Shown piece by piece: positions 47,813 through 57,805 of a stretch of DNA of 64,000 nt. The notes beneath the pieces were generated by a model. That model saw nothing but the letters and a program-made list of their open reading frames with translations. It was not told where the DNA came from and ran no database searches. Both the position numbers and the translations under genes were made by a program. The stretch comes from Vibrio palustris. Lineage in GTDB: Bacteria > Pseudomonadota > Gammaproteobacteria > Enterobacterales > Vibrionaceae. Position 1 is the stretch's first letter. Every line of letters starts with the position of its first letter. Where the stretch lies: contig NZ_AP024887.1 of NCBI RefSeq assembly GCF_024346995.1, positions 310,001-374,000 on the forward strand. Direction: 5' to 3'.

Positions 47813-50380
47813 TTATTGCTTTTTCTTTGCGCGTCTTCTTTGATTCCACGCCAGTAAAAGTGTCAAAAATAGTGCAGGGATAAATACCCACTCTTTTAAT
47901 GGACGGTCGTTTTCAATAATGAGATTTTTAATCTCCCAATCAAAATCAATCCCGGCTTTTTCCGCGGGGCTACCAAATTCCACCATATCAACTTTCATTT
48001 GATCTGGCTGAGGACTTAACATAAGTCCCATCGAGTCAATACGAGCTTGCGCTGTCTTGGCGTCGTCTTCAAATGGTAACGTCACTACTTTTGATACATG
48101 GTCACCATCAAGCGTATCGCCGGCAACCAGCATTTTGATGGGATGACCGACTTGTGCCTTAGCGACGACTTGTTCTAGCTGAGTACCAGGCACCGTTTGT
48201 GTCGCGGGATAAACCATATCCCACCAAAAACCAGGACGGAAGAATGTGAAGGTTAGGGCAAGCAGCAATACGGTTTCCCACCACTTGGTTTTTGTAAACC
48301 AAAAGCCTTGGGTGGCCGCAGAAAATAACAACATAGCGGTCACGGCCGAGAAAATGGTAAGAGCTAAATGCCACCATGTATCAATACCAATTAATAATAA
48401 GTTGGTATTAAACACAAACATAAAGGGCAAAATTGCAGTACGAATATCGTAGGTGAACCCTTGTATACCAGTCTTAATCGGATCGGATTTGGCAATTGCA
48501 GCCGCCGCAAAAGCAGCCAAACCAACAGGGGGAGTGTCGTCTGCAAGAATACCGAAATAAAACACAAACAAGTGCACAGCAATCAGTGGGATGATTAATC
48601 CGTGTTGAGCACCTAAGGTCACGATGACTGGAGCCATTAGCGTGGAAACCACGATATAGTTAGCAGTGGTTGGCAAGCCCATACCTAAAACCAGGCTAAT
48701 TACTGCGGTAAAGAGCAGCATTAATATGACACTACCACCGGAGATGAACTCGACAAAATCGGTCATGACTAAGCCAATCCCGGTTAGCGTCACTACGCCC
48801 ACGACGGTACCAGCTGCTGCTGTGGCAACACCAATGCCAATCATATTACGAGCGCCAGAGACTAGGCTATCTAATAGGTCTTGAACACCGACTTTAAAGG
48901 CTTTTGCTGTGTCATTGCTTTGCTGGAAGTAAGCCATTAACGGACGTTGCGTCAAAATGATAAAAATCATAAAGACCGTCGCCCAAAACGCCGATAAACC
49001 TGGCGAGAAGCGCTCTACCGTCAAACACCATACCAAGACAACAATCGGCAATAAGAAGTGCAGACCCGATTTCACCGTCGGTCCTGTTTCTGGGACTTCT
49101 GTCATGTCTTCAGCCAATTCTTGTGCGTGCTCTTGGTATTTCGACGATAGCTTAACAAGGAAAAAGTAAGCGATGAGCAGAGCGCCAGACATCAGCGGAG
49201 TGGCGGCATCACCAAAGGCGTCTTTTGTCCAGCCCACACCATAGTAGATCGCAACACTTAATACACAAAGACCAAGTAATGTGGTTAAGAACGACGTAAA
49301 GCCTTGTAAGGCGGTTTTAGTGGTACGGCGCGGTAGGCCAACCATTCCGGCTTTGCAGGCTTCTAAGTGCACAATATACAGTAGCGCGATATAAGAAATT
49401 AACGCGGGTAAAATGGCTGCTTTAATGACTTCTACGTAAGAAATACCGACATATTCCACCATCAAGAAAGCGGCAGCTCCCATAATTGGCGGAGTCAGCT
49501 GACCATTGGTTGATGCGGCAACTTCCACAGCACCGGCTTTTTCTGCAGGAAAGCCGACTTTTTTCATTAGTGGAATAGTGAACGTACCCGTAGTCACGAC
49601 ATTGGCAATAGAAGAGCCTGAGACTAAACCCGATAAACCGGAAGCAACCACTGCAGCTTTAGCTGGGCCTCCTTTCATGTGTCCCAATAGTGAAAACGCG
49701 ACACGGATAAAGTATGAGCCGGCCCCAGCACGTTCTAACATGGCGCCGAATAATACAAATAGGAAAACGAACGAGGTGGAAACGCCGAGGGCAACGCCAA
49801 ACACACCTTCAGTCGTCAGCCAAAGATGCGACATCGCTTTATTTAAGCTTGCGCCTTTATGAGCAATCACATCGGGCATGTAGGGACCGGCGAATGTGTA
49901 CAATAAGAAAACACAGGCTACGGCCATTAATGGTGGCCCAAGGGCACGACGTGTTGCTTCTAATAGCAGCACCATACCTATAACCGCGACGACAATATCG
50001 AGTGTCGTGGGGGCCCCAGAGCGATTGGCGAGCGCTTCATAAAATAGATAAATATAAGCGGCCGAAAATCCACCTAATAACGATAAGATCCAATCTGCCG
50101 CTGGAATACGATCGCGAGGCGAGCCTTTAAAAGCAGGGTAGGCTGTAAACGCCAAAAAAATCGCAAACATAAGGTGGATCGAACGAGCTTCGGTATCGTT
50201 CAAGACCCCAAAATTAAAAATGAATGGTAGTGGTGAGGCATACCATAGTTGGAACAGTGACCAACACAGCGGCACAAACCAGAGAATTCTGCCGGGGATT
50301 CCGCCAGGATTACGCGCGCCCGAATCAGTTTGCGCGACCATCTCTTGCACGTCAGGAGACGACGTTTGAGTCTGCGACAT
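47813..50380 (-). CDS. TRAP transporter fused permease (4TM/12TM, TAXI type)
   Basis: An 855-aa fused permease: an N-terminal DctQ-like four-helix part and a DctM-like large subunit (about residues 100-650), with characteristic GLVSGSSIANVVTTGTFTIP and NGQLTPPIMGAAAF segments. A C-terminal extension of about 200 residues (DUF3394-like, family recalled) includes more membrane helices and a soluble domain. It forms a secondary, ion-driven importer with the TAXI binding protein encoded upstream. ATG 50380 (MSQTQTSS) follows AAGGAAAA; an ATG at 50458 is unlikely. The substrate is unknown, with C4 or related organic acids typical for the class. Confidence 0.92.
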   Translation of the reverse strand: MSQTQTSSPDVQEMVAQTDSGARNPGGIPGRILWFVPLCWSLFQLWYASPLPFIFNFGVLNDTEARSIHLMFAIFLAFTAYPAFKGSPRDRIPAADWILSLLGGFSAAYIYLFYEALANRSGAPTTLDIVVAVIGMVLLLEATRRALGPPLMAVACVFLLYTFAGPYMPDVIAHKGASLNKAMSHLWLTTEGVFGVALGVSTSFVFLFVLFGAMLERAGAGSYFIRVAFSLLGHMKGGPAKAAVVASGLSGLVSGSSIANVVTTGTFTIPLMKKVGFPAEKAGAVEVAASTNGQLTPPIMGAAAFLMVEYVGISYVEVIKAAILPALISYIALLYIVHLEACKAGMVGLPRRTTKTALQGFTSFLTTLLGLCVLSVAIYYGVGWTKDAFGDAATPLMSGALLIAYFFLVKLSSKYQEHAQELAEDMTEVPETGPTVKSGLHFLLPIVVLVWCLTVERFSPGLSAFWATVFMIFIILTQRPLMAYFQQSNDTAKAFKVGVQDLLDSLVSGARNMIGIGVATAAAGTVVGVVTLTGIGLVMTDFVEFISGGSVILMLLFTAVISLVLGMGLPTTANYIVVSTLMAPVIVTLGAQHGLIIPLIAVHLFVFYFGILADDTPPVGLAAFAAAAIAKSDPIKTGIQGFTYDIRTAILPFMFVFNTNLLLIGIDTWWHLALTIFSAVTAMLLFSAATQGFWFTKTKWWETVLLLALTFTFFRPGFWWDMVYPATQTVPGTQLEQVVAKAQVGHPIKMLVAGDTLDGDHVSKVVTLPFEDDAKTAQARIDSMGLMLSPQPDQMKVDMVEFGSPAEKAGIDFDWEIKNLIIENDRPLKEWVFIPALFLTLLLAWNQRRRAKKKQ

Positions 50381-50483
50381 GTACTTTTCCTTATTATTTA
50401 TAGTATTGAATATTTGGAATGAACAATGTTTTCTAGGTCTGAAAACAAAAGCTAACACACAAGGGAGTCGGTGCTAGTTAATA

Positions 50484-50506
50484 GGCAGGAAGAATACCTT
50501 CCTGCC
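50484..50506 (-). terminator. attenuator-like hairpin between TAXI and permease genes
   Basis: On the minus strand GGCAGGAAG pairs with CTTCCTGCC across a 5-base loop, 35 bases past the binding-protein stop and about 100 bases before the permease start. No T run follows. It could favour higher levels of binding protein than permease by protecting the upstream mRNA. Confidence 0.5.
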
Positions 50507-50540
50507 AAAGTTGTACTGATTACATCGAGCTAACGTGGTG

Positions 50541-51509
50541 TTATTTTAGTAAGCCGACTTCTTTGTAATACTTAACTGCACCAGGGTGAAGAGGAATAGA
50601 GATACCGTTTGTTACCATATCTTCTTTCTTCAAGTGGGCAAATGCTGGATGTAAACGTTTGAATGTTGAAAAGTTCTCAAACACGGCTTTCGCAACATTA
50701 TAAGCAACTTTATCGGATACATCAGTGCTGGTAACCATTGTCGCGGCGACACCAAAGCTTTTCACATCTTTGTCTGTACCACGATACATACCCGCTGGTA
50801 CGTTGGTGTAAGTATAGTATGGATGCTCTTTAACGATTTTATCGATTTCAGGGCCGGTTGCAGGGACTAATTTTGCGTCACACGATGTGGTTGCTTCTTT
50901 GATAGAACCATTCGGGTGACCGACCATGTAAATAAAGGCATCGATTTTGTTATCACATAGTGCTTGAGAACGTTCAGACCCTTTTAGTTCAGACGCTAAC
51001 GTAAAGCTGTCTTTTGTCCAACCAAATGCATTCATGACGACTTTCATGGTTGCACGGTCACCAGAACCTGGGTTACCGATGTTGACACGTTTACCTGCTA
51101 GATCGCTAACGTTATTGATACCTGAATCGGCACGCGCAATGATGTTGAAAGGTTCAGTATGCAAAGAGAACATTGCACGTAGTTTTTTGTAGGGGCCTTG
51201 CTCTTTAAATTGGCTTGTGCCGTTATAACCATGATATTGCCAATCAGATTGTACAATACCAAAATCCAACTCACCGGCACGGATAGTGTTGACGTTGTAG
51301 ATAGAGCCACCAGTGGACTCAACCGAACAACGAATATCATGGGATTTGCGTTCTTTATTAACCAGTTTACAAATCGCACCGCCTGTTGGGTAATAAACAC
51401 CCGTCACTGAACCAGTACCTATTGTAATGAATTCTTGTGCGCTGACTGAGCTTGCACCAAAAGCAGCCGTGGCGATCACGCCAACCTGAAATAGCTTATG
51501 TAATTTCAT
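50541..51509 (-). CDS. TAXI-family TRAP solute-binding protein
   Basis: A 322-aa periplasmic substrate-binding protein. The signal peptide MKLHKLFQVGVIATAAFGAS...SAQ spans about residues 1-24. The TAXI signature FITIGTGSVTGVYYPTGGAICKLVN follows at residues 26-50, as do LDFGIVQSDWQYHGYNG near 82 and GKRVNIGNPGSGDR near 130. It captures the ligand for the fused permease just downstream. ATG 51509 has AGGAAAGGAA upstream; the frame extends to 51620, but that would bury the signal peptide. A CRP site lies about 270 bases upstream. Confidence 0.93.
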   Translation of the reverse strand: MKLHKLFQVGVIATAAFGASSVSAQEFITIGTGSVTGVYYPTGGAICKLVNKERKSHDIRCSVESTGGSIYNVNTIRAGELDFGIVQSDWQYHGYNGTSQFKEQGPYKKLRAMFSLHTEPFNIIARADSGINNVSDLAGKRVNIGNPGSGDRATMKVVMNAFGWTKDSFTLASELKGSERSQALCDNKIDAFIYMVGHPNGSIKEATTSCDAKLVPATGPEIDKIVKEHPYYTYTNVPAGMYRGTDKDVKSFGVAATMVTSTDVSDKVAYNVAKAVFENFSTFKRLHPAFAHLKKEDMVTNGISIPLHPGAVKYYKEVGLLK

Positions 51510-51770
51510 GAGTTCCTTTCCTTTGTTTTTACTCTCGTTGCTTGATTGAGGTAACCAAACAGCCCCATCGTTGGAGCTCAAGATTCCCATTGCAAAAGTG
51601 CATGGAATTGAATAGATCATACCAAAAATTGAGTAGAAAAATGCGGGGGAGGTGGCGATTGTATTAAGACAAGGAGAATAAAGATTCGTAAATATTATGT
51701 AAATTAGAGATAATTTAATTAAAAATCATTAGGTTACATTAAATATCTAGCCTTGCTCTTAATTTTTACT

Positions 51771-51790
51771 AATGTGATCTATCTCACACA
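51771..51790 (-). promoter_or_regulatory. CRP binding site upstream of the TRAP-TAXI operon
   Basis: TGTGA-TCTATC-TCACA is a perfect CRP core (51773-51788). It lies in the 336-base gap between the argR stop (51846) and the TAXI start (51509), the gap's only strong motif. Since argR ends beside it, the regulated operon is most likely TRAP-TAXI, implying glucose repression. The promoter itself I could not place; the rest of the gap is AT-rich without a gene. Confidence 0.75.
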
Positions 51791-51845
51791 CTTTTAACTC
51801 TGTGTATGAGATAGAGAACCATAACTGTGCGCTGTGACAAGAATA

Positions 51846-52316
51846 TTAGCCAGCGTATTCAAATAATTCACAGACAGATGCGAACAATTGTTCTGTCGGA
51901 ATATCTGCTGTTGGCGTGATGAAAATCGTGTCATCGCCCGCGACAACACCTAGAATCCCTTCCGATTTTCCTAGCGAATCTAATAAGCGTGCAATTAATT
52001 GCGCTGCGCCTGGGCCGGTGTGAATCACGACAAGTGCTGGGTTATGATCGACATCAAGTACTAACTCTCTTAATGAGCTCGATACTGTCGGCACGCCAAG
52101 CTCTGCAGGTAAACAATACACCATTTCCATTTTTGCATTACGAGTACGTACAGCGCCAAACTTAGTGAGCATTCGTGATACTTTCGATTGGTTAATATTA
52201 TCGAACCCTTCATTCTTGAGTGCGTCGACAATATCGCCTTGTGAGCCAAAGCGCTCTTCTTTTAGTAAGGCTTTAAAAGCGCGAACTAGGCTATCTTGTT
52301 TATCTGTATTTCGCAT
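51846..52316 (-). CDS. argR: arginine repressor
   Basis: A 156-aa hexameric repressor/activator of arginine metabolism. The N-terminal winged helix includes [24 protein letters not shown] and [18 protein letters not shown]. The C-terminal arginine-binding/hexamer domain has [20 protein letters not shown] and [15 protein letters not shown] with the GDD arginine-binding motif. Length matches E. coli ArgR (156). It is divergent from mdh as in many gamma-proteobacteria, and arcA in this window is a natural regulatory target to test. Confidence 0.96.
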   Translation of the reverse strand: MRNTDKQDSLVRAFKALLKEERFGSQGDIVDALKNEGFDNINQSKVSRMLTKFGAVRTRNAKMEMVYCLPAELGVPTVSSSLRELVLDVDHNPALVVIHTGPGAAQLIARLLDSLGKSEGILGVVAGDDTIFITPTADIPTEQLFASVCELFEYAG

Positions 52317-52350
52317 GTCTGTTCTTATTCATTTAATAACGGAAAGGATG

Positions 52351-52384
52351 ATGCATATTCTCGCATAGCTATGCATATTTCGCC
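52351..52384 (-). promoter_or_regulatory. direct repeat upstream of argR (candidate ARG boxes)
   Basis: ATGCATATTCTCGC at 52351 and ATGCATATTTCGCC at 52371 are near-identical and 20-21 bases apart, the phase expected of paired ARG boxes. They match the ARG consensus only partly (about 10 of 15). They lie 35-70 bases upstream of argR and could be an autoregulatory operator. Confidence 0.4.
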
Positions 52385-52495
52385 AACTTCTTAATGAAAT
52401 GTCTCTAAAACCCTTTCTTGTACCACAAATTTTTACATTATTATTATGAGTTTTATTGGTGATTTCTCAGATTATATTCATAATCACGTCCCCTT

Positions 52496-52511
52496 TGTGA
52501 AGCGTGTCAGA
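52496..52511 (+). promoter_or_regulatory. CRP-like site upstream of mdh
   Basis: TGTGA-AGCGTG-TCAGA differs from the CRP core by one base in the right half-site. It lies about 140 bases before mdh, whose E. coli orthologue is under CRP and ArcA control. Confidence 0.4.
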
Positions 52512-52534
52512 ACCTCGATGGCTCACTTTTGCAA

Positions 52535-52580
52535 ATGGTCATTTAATAGACTGTAATTGAATCGTTTATTAAATGACCAT
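52535..52580 (+). repeat. 14-bp inverted repeat in the mdh upstream region
   Basis: ATGGTCATTTAATA (52535-52548) and TATTAAATGACCAT (52567-52580) are perfect inverse copies around an 18-base spacer, ending 70 bases before the mdh ATG. It could be an operator or a leader hairpin. The 333-base argR-mdh gap otherwise holds the candidate regulatory sites listed and no gene. Confidence 0.6.
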
Positions 52581-52649
52581 CATCGAAAAACGTATGTCTA
52601 GCTTATGAATCTAGCCTGATCAGACCTAAGGGTCTTGAGGAGAAATTGC

Positions 52650-53588
52650 ATGAAAGTTGCTGTTATTGGTGCTGCCGGTGGTATTGGCCAAGCTCTTGCC
52701 TTACTACTAAAAAATCGACTACCTGCCGGTTCTAATTTGGCGTTGTATGATATAGCACCTGTGACTCCCGGAGTTGCGGCTGATCTTAGTCATATTCCTA
52801 CGCCTGTCTCGATCAAAGGGTATTGTGGAGAAGATCCCTCTCCGGCGTTACGGGGCGCTGATGTGGTTTTGATTTCGGCTGGCGTCGCTCGCAAGCCTGG
52901 AATGGACCGTTCTGATTTATTTAATGTTAATGCGGGCATAGTAAAATCCATTGCTGAAAAAGTGGCAGAGTGTTGTCCGAAAGCATGCATTGGACTGATT
53001 ACTAACCCTGTGAATACAACCGTACCGATTTTTGCTGAAGTAATGAAAAAAGCAGGAGTGTATGACAAAACCAAATTATTTGGGGTCACAACTCTTGATG
53101 TGATTCGCGCAGAAACGTTTGTTGCGGAGTTGAAAGGTAAAGACTCACGGGAAGTACGAGTCCCTGTGATTGGAGGGCATTCGGGCGTGACGATTTTACC
53201 TTTATTGTCTCAGGTCCAAGGTGTTGAGTTTTCTGAAGAAGAAGTTGATGCCTTGACGCGCCGTATTCAAAATGCCGGCACAGAAGTGGTTGAAGCTAAA
53301 GCAGGGGCAGGATCTGCAACATTATCAATGGGGCAGGCTGCTTGTCGTTTCGGGTTGGCATTGGTTGACGCCTTGCAAGGTAAAGAAAATATCATTGAGT
53401 ATGCTTATGTAGAAAGCGGTAGTCCTCATGCAACCTTCTTCGCCCAGCCAGTCAAACTGGGTAAAACTGGAGCAGAAGCGGTCTTAGAGTACGGCAAACT
53501 TAGTTCTTATGAACAAACGGCACTTGATGGCATGTTAGAGGTATTGCAGAGCGATATTCAAGCTGGGATCGATTTTACGCAAGCATAA
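52650..53588 (+). CDS. mdh: malate dehydrogenase
   Basis: A 312-aa NAD-dependent malate dehydrogenase of the TCA cycle, same length as E. coli Mdh. [21 protein letters not shown] is the Rossmann nucleotide-binding start. Substrate arginines lie in [17 protein letters not shown] (about residues 76-92), and the catalytic His is in [16 protein letters not shown] near 177. ATG 52650 is preceded by GAGGAG with good spacing; an in-frame ATG at 52635 would place that ribosome site inside the gene. It ends at a strong bidirectional terminator before ispB. Confidence 0.97.
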   Translation: MKVAVIGAAGGIGQALALLLKNRLPAGSNLALYDIAPVTPGVAADLSHIPTPVSIKGYCGEDPSPALRGADVVLISAGVARKPGMDRSDLFNVNAGIVKSIAEKVAECCPKACIGLITNPVNTTVPIFAEVMKKAGVYDKTKLFGVTTLDVIRAETFVAELKGKDSREVRVPVIGGHSGVTILPLLSQVQGVEFSEEEVDALTRRIQNAGTEVVEAKAGAGSATLSMGQAACRFGLALVDALQGKENIIEYAYVESGSPHATFFAQPVKLGKTGAEAVLEYGKLSSYEQTALDGMLEVLQSDIQAGIDFTQA

Positions 53589-53620
53589 AGATCAGGCTGG
53601 TTGTGACTGAGTGATATTAA

Positions 53621-53658
53621 ATGATTAAGCCGGCGCACTTGTGCGTCGGCTTAATCAT
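53621..53658. terminator. bidirectional hairpin between mdh and ispB
   Basis: ATGATTAAGCCGGCGCA pairs with TGCGTCGGCTTAATCAT (17 bp with one G-U) across a 4-base loop between convergent stops. T-rich sequence follows weakly on the plus strand. Confidence 0.85.
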
Positions 53659-53679
53659 ATTTGCTTTTGTGCCTACGAG

Positions 53680-54651
53680 TTACTTCGTACGATTGACAGC
53701 CATATGCGCCAAGGTAACCAGCGCCTGTTTATAGTCACTCTCAGGCAAGATAGCGAGTTCAGCAATCGCTTTGTCTGCTTCTTCTTGTGCCTTTTGCGAG
53801 GTATAAGCCAGAGAGCCGGCTTGATCCATTGCCGCAAGAATCTCATCAAGATGATCCATACCATTGGCGTGTTCGATCGCATCGCGGATCAATTGAGTTT
53901 GTTTGGGATCACCGTGACGCATTGCGTGCAGTAGCGGGAGCGTCGGTTTGCCTTCGGCAAGGTCATCGCCCACATTCTTACCCATATCTTTGCCATCTGA
54001 GGCGTAATCCATCACATCATCAACCAACTGGAATGCAGTACCAAGGTAGCGACCATAATTTTTCAAAGCGTTCTCGACAGGCTCTGGCGCTTCGACCAAT
54101 AGAGCACCAATTTGTGTCGCCGCTTCAAATAATCGTGCGGTTTTTGAATAAATCACCTGCATGTAGCTTGCTTCACTTGTGTCAGGATCATTACAGTTCA
54201 TTAGCTGCTGCACTTCACCTTCTGCGATTACATTCACCGCATCACTCATGACTTCCAAGATTTTTAATGATCCAAGTTGAGTCATCATTTGGAAAGAGCG
54301 AGTGTAGATATAATCACCAACAAGAACACTTGCGGCATTACCAAATGCGGCGTTAGCCGTCGCTTTACCGCGGCGCATATCGGATTCATCCACCACATCA
54401 TCATGCAGAAGTGTTGCGGTATGAATAAACTCGATAAACGCGGCGGCAAGCGTATGTTTATCACCCTCATAATCAAGGGCTTTAGCTGACAAAAGTGCCA
54501 GTAATGGGCGTAGGCGTTTGCCTCCGCCACTCACAATATAAAAACCAAGTTGGTTTATGAGGGAGACATCTGAGTTCAATTGCGCTTGAATGATTTCATT
54601 CACTTTTGCCATATCATTGGCAGTAAGCGCTTGGATAGCTTTAAAATCCAT
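53680..54651 (-). CDS. ispB: octaprenyl diphosphate synthase
   Basis: A 323-aa trans-prenyltransferase making the octaprenyl chain of ubiquinone and menaquinone by successive additions of IPP to FPP. The first Asp-rich motif LLHDDVVDESD is near residue 82 and the second LVDDVMDYASDGKD near 208. GGGKRLRPLL near 43 binds the IPP phosphate. Length equals E. coli IspB (323). It is divergent from rplU-rpmA, the standard gamma-proteobacterial arrangement. The ATG is at 54651; no strong ribosome site is obvious. Confidence 0.95.
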   Translation of the reverse strand: MDFKAIQALTANDMAKVNEIIQAQLNSDVSLINQLGFYIVSGGGKRLRPLLALLSAKALDYEGDKHTLAAAFIEFIHTATLLHDDVVDESDMRRGKATANAAFGNAASVLVGDYIYTRSFQMMTQLGSLKILEVMSDAVNVIAEGEVQQLMNCNDPDTSEASYMQVIYSKTARLFEAATQIGALLVEAPEPVENALKNYGRYLGTAFQLVDDVMDYASDGKDMGKNVGDDLAEGKPTLPLLHAMRHGDPKQTQLIRDAIEHANGMDHLDEILAAMDQAGSLAYTSQKAQEEADKAIAELAILPESDYKQALVTLAHMAVNRTK

Positions 54652-54770
54652 GGTAAATCCGGCTGAAGTTGTAGCTGTGACAGCGTGTATGTGCTTCGGT
54701 AATTCCTGAATAATACACTAAAAAACGTTGATTAATATATGTCAGAAAGGCATGATCTCGTCACTTTTCT

Positions 54771-54800
54771 TTGGCGATTAGCTTTTCGCCAATTTTTTTT
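54771..54800 (+). terminator. plus-strand intrinsic terminator upstream of rplU (possible sRNA 3' end)
   Basis: TTGGCGA-ttagcttt-TCGCCAA is followed by eight consecutive T. The upstream TCACTTTTCTTT is U-rich, as in Hfq-bound sRNAs. It lies between divergent ispB and rplU and before the predicted rplU promoter, so no known gene needs it. A short transcript starting within about 54650-54740 would end here. Confidence 0.7.
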
Positions 54801-54809
54801 AAATATGGC

Positions 54810-54838
54810 TTGTCATAGGGATGCCATTCGAGTAGAAT
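54810..54838 (+). promoter_or_regulatory. predicted sigma-70 promoter of rplU-rpmA
   Basis: TTGTCA (54810-54815), a 17-base spacer, and TAGAAT (54833-54838) give a strong promoter match. The predicted start near 54845 leaves an 80-base leader before rplU. Confidence 0.7.
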
Positions 54839-54924
54839 CTGCGCCCTATTGATGATTAGTTTAGCGCACACCCAAAATGCCAAAATATTACGCATACGGC
54901 TGTGCGGAAAAAGCGGAGTAAAAT

Positions 54925-55236
54925 ATGTACGCTGTTTTCCAATCTGGTGGTAAACAACACCGTGTAAGCGAAGGTCAAACCCTTCGTTTAGAGAAATTAG
55001 ACGTTGAAACTGGTGCAACTGTTGAATTTGATAAAGTTCTTTTAGTTGCTAACGGTGAAGAAATTCAAGTTGGTGCACCTCTTTTAGAAGGTGGCAAAGT
55101 GACTGCAGAAGTTGTACAACACGGTCGTGGCGACAAAATTAAAGTCGTTAAATTCCGTCGTCGTAAGCATTCTCGTCAACAGCAAGGTCACCGTCAGTGG
55201 TTCACGGAAGTGAAAATCACTGGTATCAACGCTTAA
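54925..55236 (+). CDS. rplU: 50S ribosomal protein L21
   Basis: A 103-aa large-subunit protein that binds 23S r[23 protein letters not shown] and [21 protein letters not shown] are family signatures; length equals E. coli L21. It is followed after 20 bases by rpmA, with which it forms an operon. A GGAG (AGCGGAGT) ribosome site precedes the ATG. Codon choice is highly biased, as for strongly expressed ribosomal genes. Confidence 0.98.
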   Translation: MYAVFQSGGKQHRVSEGQTLRLEKLDVETGATVEFDKVLLVANGEEIQVGAPLLEGGKVTAEVVQHGRGDKIKVVKFRRRKHSRQQQGHRQWFTEVKITGINA

Positions 55237-55256
55237 GTTATTAGGAGAGTCTAAGA

Positions 55257-55514
55257 ATGGCACACAAAAAAGCTGGTGGTTCTACTCGTAACGGTCGCGA
55301 TTCAGAAAGTAAACGCCTAGGTGTTAAACGTTTCGGTGGCGAATCTGTTCTTGCAGGTAACATCATTGTTCGTCAACGTGGTACTAAATTCCACGCTGGT
55401 AACAACGTTGGTATCGGTAAAGACCACACTCTATTTGCTTTATCTGACGGTAAAGTTAAATTTGAAGTGAAAGGTCCTAAGAGCCGTAAATTCGTTAGCA
55501 TCGATTCTGAATAA
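55257..55514 (+). CDS. rpmA: 50S ribosomal protein L27
   Basis: An 85-aa large-subunit protein whose N-terminal tail reaches the peptidyl-transferase centre. [20 protein letters not shown] is canonical, as is [15 protein letters not shown] near residue 36. Length equals E. coli L27. It begins directly with MAHKK, so there is no cleavable N-terminal extension of the kind seen in Firmicutes. It ends before a terminator and precedes obgE, the conserved order. Confidence 0.98.
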   Translation: MAHKKAGGSTRNGRDSESKRLGVKRFGGESVLAGNIIVRQRGTKFHAGNNVGIGKDHTLFALSDGKVKFEVKGPKSRKFVSIDSE

Positions 55515-55535
55515 GTTTAGTTTCTAACTGAATTT

Positions 55536-55564
55536 AAAAGCCCTGCCGTTAGGTGGGGTTTTTT
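55536..55564 (+). terminator. rplU-rpmA intrinsic terminator
   Basis: A hairpin built on AAAAGCCC / GGGGTTTT-type arms, with internal GCC/GGT pairing, is followed by six T, about 20 bases past the rpmA stop. The obgE promoter should lie in the following 160 bases, which include AT-rich inverted copies (TATAAATAATA / TATTATTTATA). Confidence 0.75.
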
Positions 55565-55722
55565 ATTTATCTAGCGATCAAAAATGATCGTGGTATAAAT
55601 AATAAGAGAGACGCAATAATACTGAATGTGGTAAGTGGAATTCAGCGGTCATTTGACCTTAGTTCTGCTATTATTTATATCATTGTCAGTAAATGATATT
55701 GCAACGCAAATATGCGGAGTAA

Positions 55723-56895
<1,173 letters not shown>

Positions 56896-56914
56896 TATCT
56901 CGATATTTCTTGAT

Positions 56915-56942
56915 AAGCCGCAATACCTATTGCGGCTTTTTT
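56915..56942 (+). terminator. obgE intrinsic terminator
   Basis: AAGCCGCAAT-acct-ATTGCGGCTT (10-bp stem) is followed by a T run, 20 bases after the obgE stop. Confidence 0.9.
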
Positions 56943-57037
56943 ATGTCTAAATAACACTCATGGACTGAGTAATAGGGTATAAGCTCGTGTGTATTCTCAG
57001 TTGGTGTGAGTGAAGTCGTGATTGAGAGAGCCAAAAC

Positions 57038-57805
57038 ATGTCATCAAAGCAACGGGAGATATCTCGTTTAATTGCACAAGCCGGTAGAATGTTACTTGCC
57101 CACGGGGCAGAGAGTACACTCGTAGGCGATATTATGAAGCGGATAGGTTTAGCCAGTGGTATGAGCGAAGTCGAGGTGTCGCTTTCTGCAAGCTCATTAG
57201 TTGTGACTACTGTTTATCAAGGACATTGTATTACCACGACAAGACGCTGTGCTGATAGTGGATTGAACATGCAGATTGTGACCGAAGTACAGCGTATTTG
57301 TATCATGATGGAGCATGGGGTGTTAGATCATACACTTGCTCAGCATAAACTGGATCATTTAGCGCCTAATCGATATAACCGTTGGGTTGTGATCGTTATG
57401 ATTGGTTTATCTTGTGCTTCTTTTGCCCGCTTAGCAGGGGGAGATTGGATGGTGTTCGCGATGACTTTTCTCGCGTCCGCAGTGGGAATGTTTTTTCGTC
57501 AAGAAATGGCCTCAAGACATTTCAATCCATTACTCAATTTCGCCGCCACTGCTTTTGTAACCTCGCTGATATCGACGCAAGCTGTCCGTTTTAATCTCGG
57601 TAATGTTCCTACGTTGGTGATGGCCTCATCTGTTTTGATGCTCGTCCCTGGATTTCCCTTAATTAACTCGGTGGCTGATATGCTCAAAGGTTATGTCAAT
57701 ATGGGGATTGCTCGTTTTGCATTTGGGAGTTTGCTGACGCTATCGATTTGTTTGGGGATCATCGCGGCTATGCGCGTAACCGGTGTGTGGGGGTGGGCGG
57801 TATGA
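57038..57805 (+). CDS. yjjP: ThrE-family exporter subunit YjjP
   Basis: A 255-aa membrane protein with a cytosolic N-terminal domain (about 1-115, ISRLIAQAGRMLLAHGAESTLVGDIM) and five hydrophobic segments, the DUF1212/ThrE-N fold (PF06738). Together with YjjB it corresponds to the two halves of the single-chain ThrE threonine/serine exporter. E. coli YjjPB has been linked to succinate export. Its TGA overlaps the yjjB ATG, so the two are coupled. Substrate here is not known. Confidence 0.87.
   Translation: MSSKQREISRLIAQAGRMLLAHGAESTLVGDIMKRIGLASGMSEVEVSLSASSLVVTTVYQGHCITTTRRCADSGLNMQIVTEVQRICIMMEHGVLDHTLAQHKLDHLAPNRYNRWVVIVMIGLSCASFARLAGGDWMVFAMTFLASAVGMFFRQEMASRHFNPLLNFAATAFVTSLISTQAVRFNLGNVPTLVMASSVLMLVPGFPLINSVADMLKGYVNMGIARFAFGSLLTLSICLGIIAAMRVTGVWGWAV

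Noticed and set aside
55594..55681. 11-bp inverted copies TATAAATAATA / TATTATTTATA upstream of obgE as an operator
   Set aside because: About 65 bases apart and purely AT; chance is likely.
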